DNA of 40,563 bases from a virus. Shown one piece after another: positions 40,401 through 40,563 of this stretch. Under the pieces are notes generated by a model. That model saw only the letters and a program-made list of their open reading frames with translations. It made no database searches and had not been told where the DNA came from. The stretch's first letter is position 1. Every line of letters starts with the position of its first letter. The position numbers and the translations under genes are program-made. The stretch is from the IMG/VR virus record IMGVR_UViG_3300036944_000617, positions 1 to 40,563 of that record; one strand, 5' to 3'.

Positions 40401-40563
40401 TTCTGCTTAAAGCATCTGGCATGCTTACACCCAGAGCTTGAGCTGCCTTTTTAGCAATATCGCCTAACTCTAAAATTTGTTTACCGCCTAGGCCTGCTGC
40501 ACTGGCTTGAGCTACTGCTTGCGCAGCATCGCGCAAATTAATTGCTCCGTCTGAGGCTGCAGC
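31477..40563 (-). CDS. tail tape-measure protein (5' end outside window)
   Basis: The frame is open to the window edge, so the N-terminus is missing; 3028 residues are visible. A TTG at 40536 is a possible start but nothing marks it as real. Features: an N-terminal region with hydrophobic segments (VALAGLIALLGKSLLSQAIP; GIIATTVLAGLDFVF), long Lys/Glu/Ala/Gln-rich helical stretches, a hydrophobic block with FPLNLVAGAATAAVVGGLLSSIGG, two separate tandem-repeat arrays (34186-34713 and 32656-33279) and the classic tape-measure ending GEAGPEAIMPLTRGADG near the C-terminus, followed by a coiled coil. Such proteins set siphovirus and myovirus tail length and take part in DNA entry. I found no lysozyme or peptidase motif. 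Downstream are two tail-tip genes. Confidence 0.93.
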   Translation of the reverse strand, partial: AAASDGAINLRDAAQAVAQASAAGLGGKQILELGDIAKKAAQALGVSMPDALSRISRGVTKLEPELLDELGIFTKLDEASRKYALALGKPVSALTDFEKRQGFANAVAEEGAKKFSNIKLDVNPYDKLLASFQNLAQTGLEFVNKVLGPVVNLLSENPVALAGLIALLGKSLLSQAIPALGQYKRGLEDQAKAATEALENAQKLRNEHRKYVDDTEAARVSQLELNSAKKAGIAVDKLAQSAGLSKGTQKVLSSLPDVKKEINDTGALEKAIRDLDKQKAELEKRTYGESAASQKKAADTAKEIAAINAATAALHERIKAAEQYNRVTGESIRKGGPNPFSQEAKQIRDLAAATSKSASIGVLQDVSKTLDSSSIADSFKSLTRGISESSDKLTGFGKVMTGVRGLGLIFSSVVGGIASLMGTFSTAGIIATTVLAGLDFVFSKNAKSASEAKTSFEMVTSSLENLDRTVDFIKAKDPLEQFNTESLVAKGTAVNELAKNLSDAFSKAAKEIADASWWDSLKDKFSKIWGGDTATRSAETLAKTVIKTLDAGGSETKAGKQIIELLGGLPTNARQLTEQLEEADAALGPKLLENIKNIGLELGNLGSISQELDEAFKTIGKTFDTIVVSALPTDPLAKLGQEYLTLGDKIGAALKDPTTALVKLQELSGSEPKLKLFSPELQKNLINYREELTKVAAEITKLSLENKKLNTQEAEIDNARKQRTPKLVSALGAGSQQQGLGARSLGDAPNIAQTQQAAAQESAASVDRALERSRQFEKSFQNTTEKAAKLLTQAQSESYEKGTKLIEQSIRRGFVEAKATISGAFADRLGDTEAGIKRRTELAIEANNRAKQDLDAKAILIDSQEGLRKALELAAIETALNTAQLAMAKPYQLPADIETNKKNIATLQQQKLRLTNPAEADKQYGALPISKGKTPAELAQEALGAARKKIDSENGKLLIQQEDKLAALKSKNNSTEQSQQVSINNTVQDKYKIIAKGLPYFSEETMKAQQSLAVESEKTKEKLEQKQFIDKIADAQRTIDTLSKKKGNLALDETTDYNAAQAAILENTKLLTVLEKEQEEKRKTAQAARDAEFKANAANRLDYELGLETRKSELQSKSDQVLQEKRQATIELLKNLGISGAVELAKLEGDLAVKQETNRTSTVLSEIEKRKTAEIAAKTALVATLKAPDSGATPGDVAIAQTDLDQTKAYYDSLIAGETSLSNLMLARIGYNNTLKTQSAEQAVSMDSMKATADALSVVFGDVGKKFGDGMVGILQTLQNANTQKLDLDKKYNQDKLTLDKETQAEIAANTAAGEGPEADIASLQKANQAKLKLDKDYAKNSAKLEFDKNLQAVSSAKGMFKEKTFAYKALAAVEKVMHITKMAMMLKQMVFDTTATATSVANSGVRTAASIVEAGVDGVKAVVKAISSLPFPLNLVAGAATAAVVGGLLSSIGGSALNSSASSSGMTSEDRQGTGAGETWKDGKKVETGGGVFGDPTAKSESITKSLDILNATQVEGLSYDNQMVKLLTSINQSIGKAATGIYGTVGLTKGSLFNTEEGTKGFNILGGLLGSSKTKEILDSGIKFTGTFAEIMNNFKGAIQGFETVKTTSKSSFLWIKSSSASVKDNLKMLDDDLTAAISSVFNNAGKLFVTSGAKLGMTAETVIAKLGEVNVDKFASLRGLKGEDLEKEFNNIVSSILDDTAKQLFTQFDTPEFKKFGEGMLQTVTRVIDTNEKINLSLISMGLSALNAEGDITAATARITQAMADQAGGLDKFLENTKFFVDNFLTEAERLAPIAAKVSTSAAKIFNSAVEAGAYAPGTTGAIDTNAEFKALYLTLSQSTTPAAIALRNEMDLIAPSFLKATAQYEGLVKQTIDINAQSATQFMSETEKLAYTRAQERKEITETNQVLFDFITELKQKSAELNTAGKALVDGYNKAVSAAESAKSALLSVAKQGLSTLEAQANSTKAKVLELVKQGLALLEAEVTTLNNDLLNFAKQGLSLLEAKAASAKAKVLELAQQGLALLETKAADASTNVLNLAQQGLTLLETKAADAKTTVLNLAQQGLDLLETKAADAKTDVLNLAQQGLTLLETKATDAKSELVSLATEGLGLLTTKLSGLQSSLESLNSTGFTQLRDNVNSVKDSIKQSYKTALENQKNANKAFVDSLRTVSKVIKDFLKSVALGDLAPEIDKADRLQQKYKQTLAAAQAGDEEARSDLTQVAEGFLTAAKAQYANQVDYAKTFAEVTTDLAGVSNKIDAEATTAANGVVSLAAESQSAADALKIANAELLAWTNTLQKSGLAAEVALDDLNTEKLNSAEGALSALDAATASLNTWLGLIGKDAADILTKTDPKNLTELTAEFNSLKAKIATVGTDITDYINNTNDILDKAGVGKEDLLKPSTVLTEGTLKAQIKIAQDKLESADAAVLTYLATTNKTLEDAGFGTADLLKVSETTVTSTNVGDKIDVAIGLLESADSAVLTYLATTNTTLRNAKFEEADLLKVSDTEVTSDNIKTKIDDAIGLLKSADTAVLTYLETTNTTLRAAKFEEADLLKISETTVTSTNVGAKITEAIRLLGLADKAVLAYLETTNTTLTTAKFEEADLLKVSETTVTSTNVSAKITAAIGLLSKADDAVLAYLTATNTILEAAKVGTLTPSVTVTQSNVEDILKATASKISDANAAVNKYVVDAKDILATAGFGDETKIAPTTVVTLKNVNDQITETQTRLDKENKAVTAYIESTNAVLRAAGYGDDDVLTATAIQDVTAAVATANTKYTTAVENVKTWASTLAGLGIAFNPYGAEQSDLSTLASNFTTTQTAFNTANEKITSYVTNLTSLINGLTVPTLPATPATPVTGGSSASTGGSTAGNYTTSEYWANEGGTGYINRTYNSKNELLSEEITYSALGNVFDSGNLVKFAQGGAFTNSMVNSPTMFNMGVMGEAGPEAIMPLTRGADGSLGVTAQLPDFGNRDETNRVLIAEIKELRNEVAKLRAVSSQNEYNTRKTKEVLQQVTVGGEYMQTKTVT
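32656..33279 (-). repeat. four 156-bp (52-aa) repeats in the tape measure
   Basis: Four consecutive 52-residue units, each with AVL[TA]YL then TTN[TK]TL and ADLLK[VI]S[ED]T then V-TS-N, and ending GLL or RLL plus AD. Weaker copies flank them, roughly 32200-32655 and 33280-33430, so the ancestral array was about eight units. The consensus looks like helical pairs joined by a Thr-rich turn. Confidence 0.85.
34186..34713 (-). repeat. eight 66-bp (22-aa) repeats in the tape measure
   Basis: Eight units of exactly 22 residues with the core LNLAQQGLTLLETKAADAKT; the four middle units are nearly identical and the outer ones (LSVAKQGLSTLEAQ at the start, SLATEGLGLLTTK at the end) have drifted. A 22-residue period is two turns of an 11-residue coiled-coil repeat, suiting a straight right-handed helical rod. 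Confidence 0.9.

Overview
This is part of the genome of a tailed double-stranded DNA bacteriophage (Caudoviricetes), most likely a long-tailed siphovirus. The evidence is a very large tape-measure gene, a series of tail-fibre genes, a lysis cassette, PhoH, and phage-type DNA metabolism genes packed almost end to end. Base composition is moderately AT-rich. Four sigma70-like promoters, all with 17-bp spacers, and a 3-TM holin of the GTA type suggest a Gram-negative, probably proteobacterial, host. That is inference; no host marker is present.

Left arm, plus strand (1-7189), nucleotide and DNA metabolism: the 3' end of a glutaredoxin gene, an SbcC/Rad50/T4-gp46-like recombination ATPase, a GIY-YIG homing endonuclease, a PD-(D/E)XK (resolvase-like) nuclease, a FEN-type 5'-3' exonuclease, dUTPase, an adenosylcobalamin-dependent ribonucleotide reductase (NrdJ), and a second GIY-YIG endonuclease. 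The second endonuclease has its own promoter, whose -10 box sits in the loop of a perfect 12-bp inverted repeat. A strong bidirectional terminator (7194-7229) closes this arm and separates it from convergent minus-strand genes.

Right arm, minus strand (40563 down to 7228), virion and lysis genes, in order of transcription: a giant tape-measure protein (incomplete, at least 3028 aa); two tandemly related post-tape-measure tail proteins; a fibre with a self-cleaving S74 chaperone domain; a small conserved protein; then, from a new promoter, a BppU-like protein, a 70-aa repeat protein, three paralogous modular fibres, several small fibre or baseplate proteins, two collagen-like proteins, a triple LamG-like adhesin, a tail-assembly-type small protein, a GT2-TPR glycosyltransferase, holin, lysozyme, PhoH and a small conserved protein. 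A terminator (10518-10544) and a fresh promoter then serve a last cluster of five small to medium, probably structural, genes.

Taken together, the left arm recycles or makes dNTPs and processes DNA ends, while the right arm builds a very long tail with an unusually rich and modular set of adhesins. No stretch above 300 bases lacks a gene; the largest gaps (6392-6475, 10394-10547, 26908-27024) all hold promoters and/or terminators. I saw no tRNA, CRISPR array, integrase, transposon or reverse transcriptase. The most unusual points are the palindrome-embedded promoter, the three-gene fibre family with exchanged modules, the GC-rich patch inside the S74 fibre, the two repeat classes in the tape measure, and a glycosyltransferase next to collagen-like virion genes.
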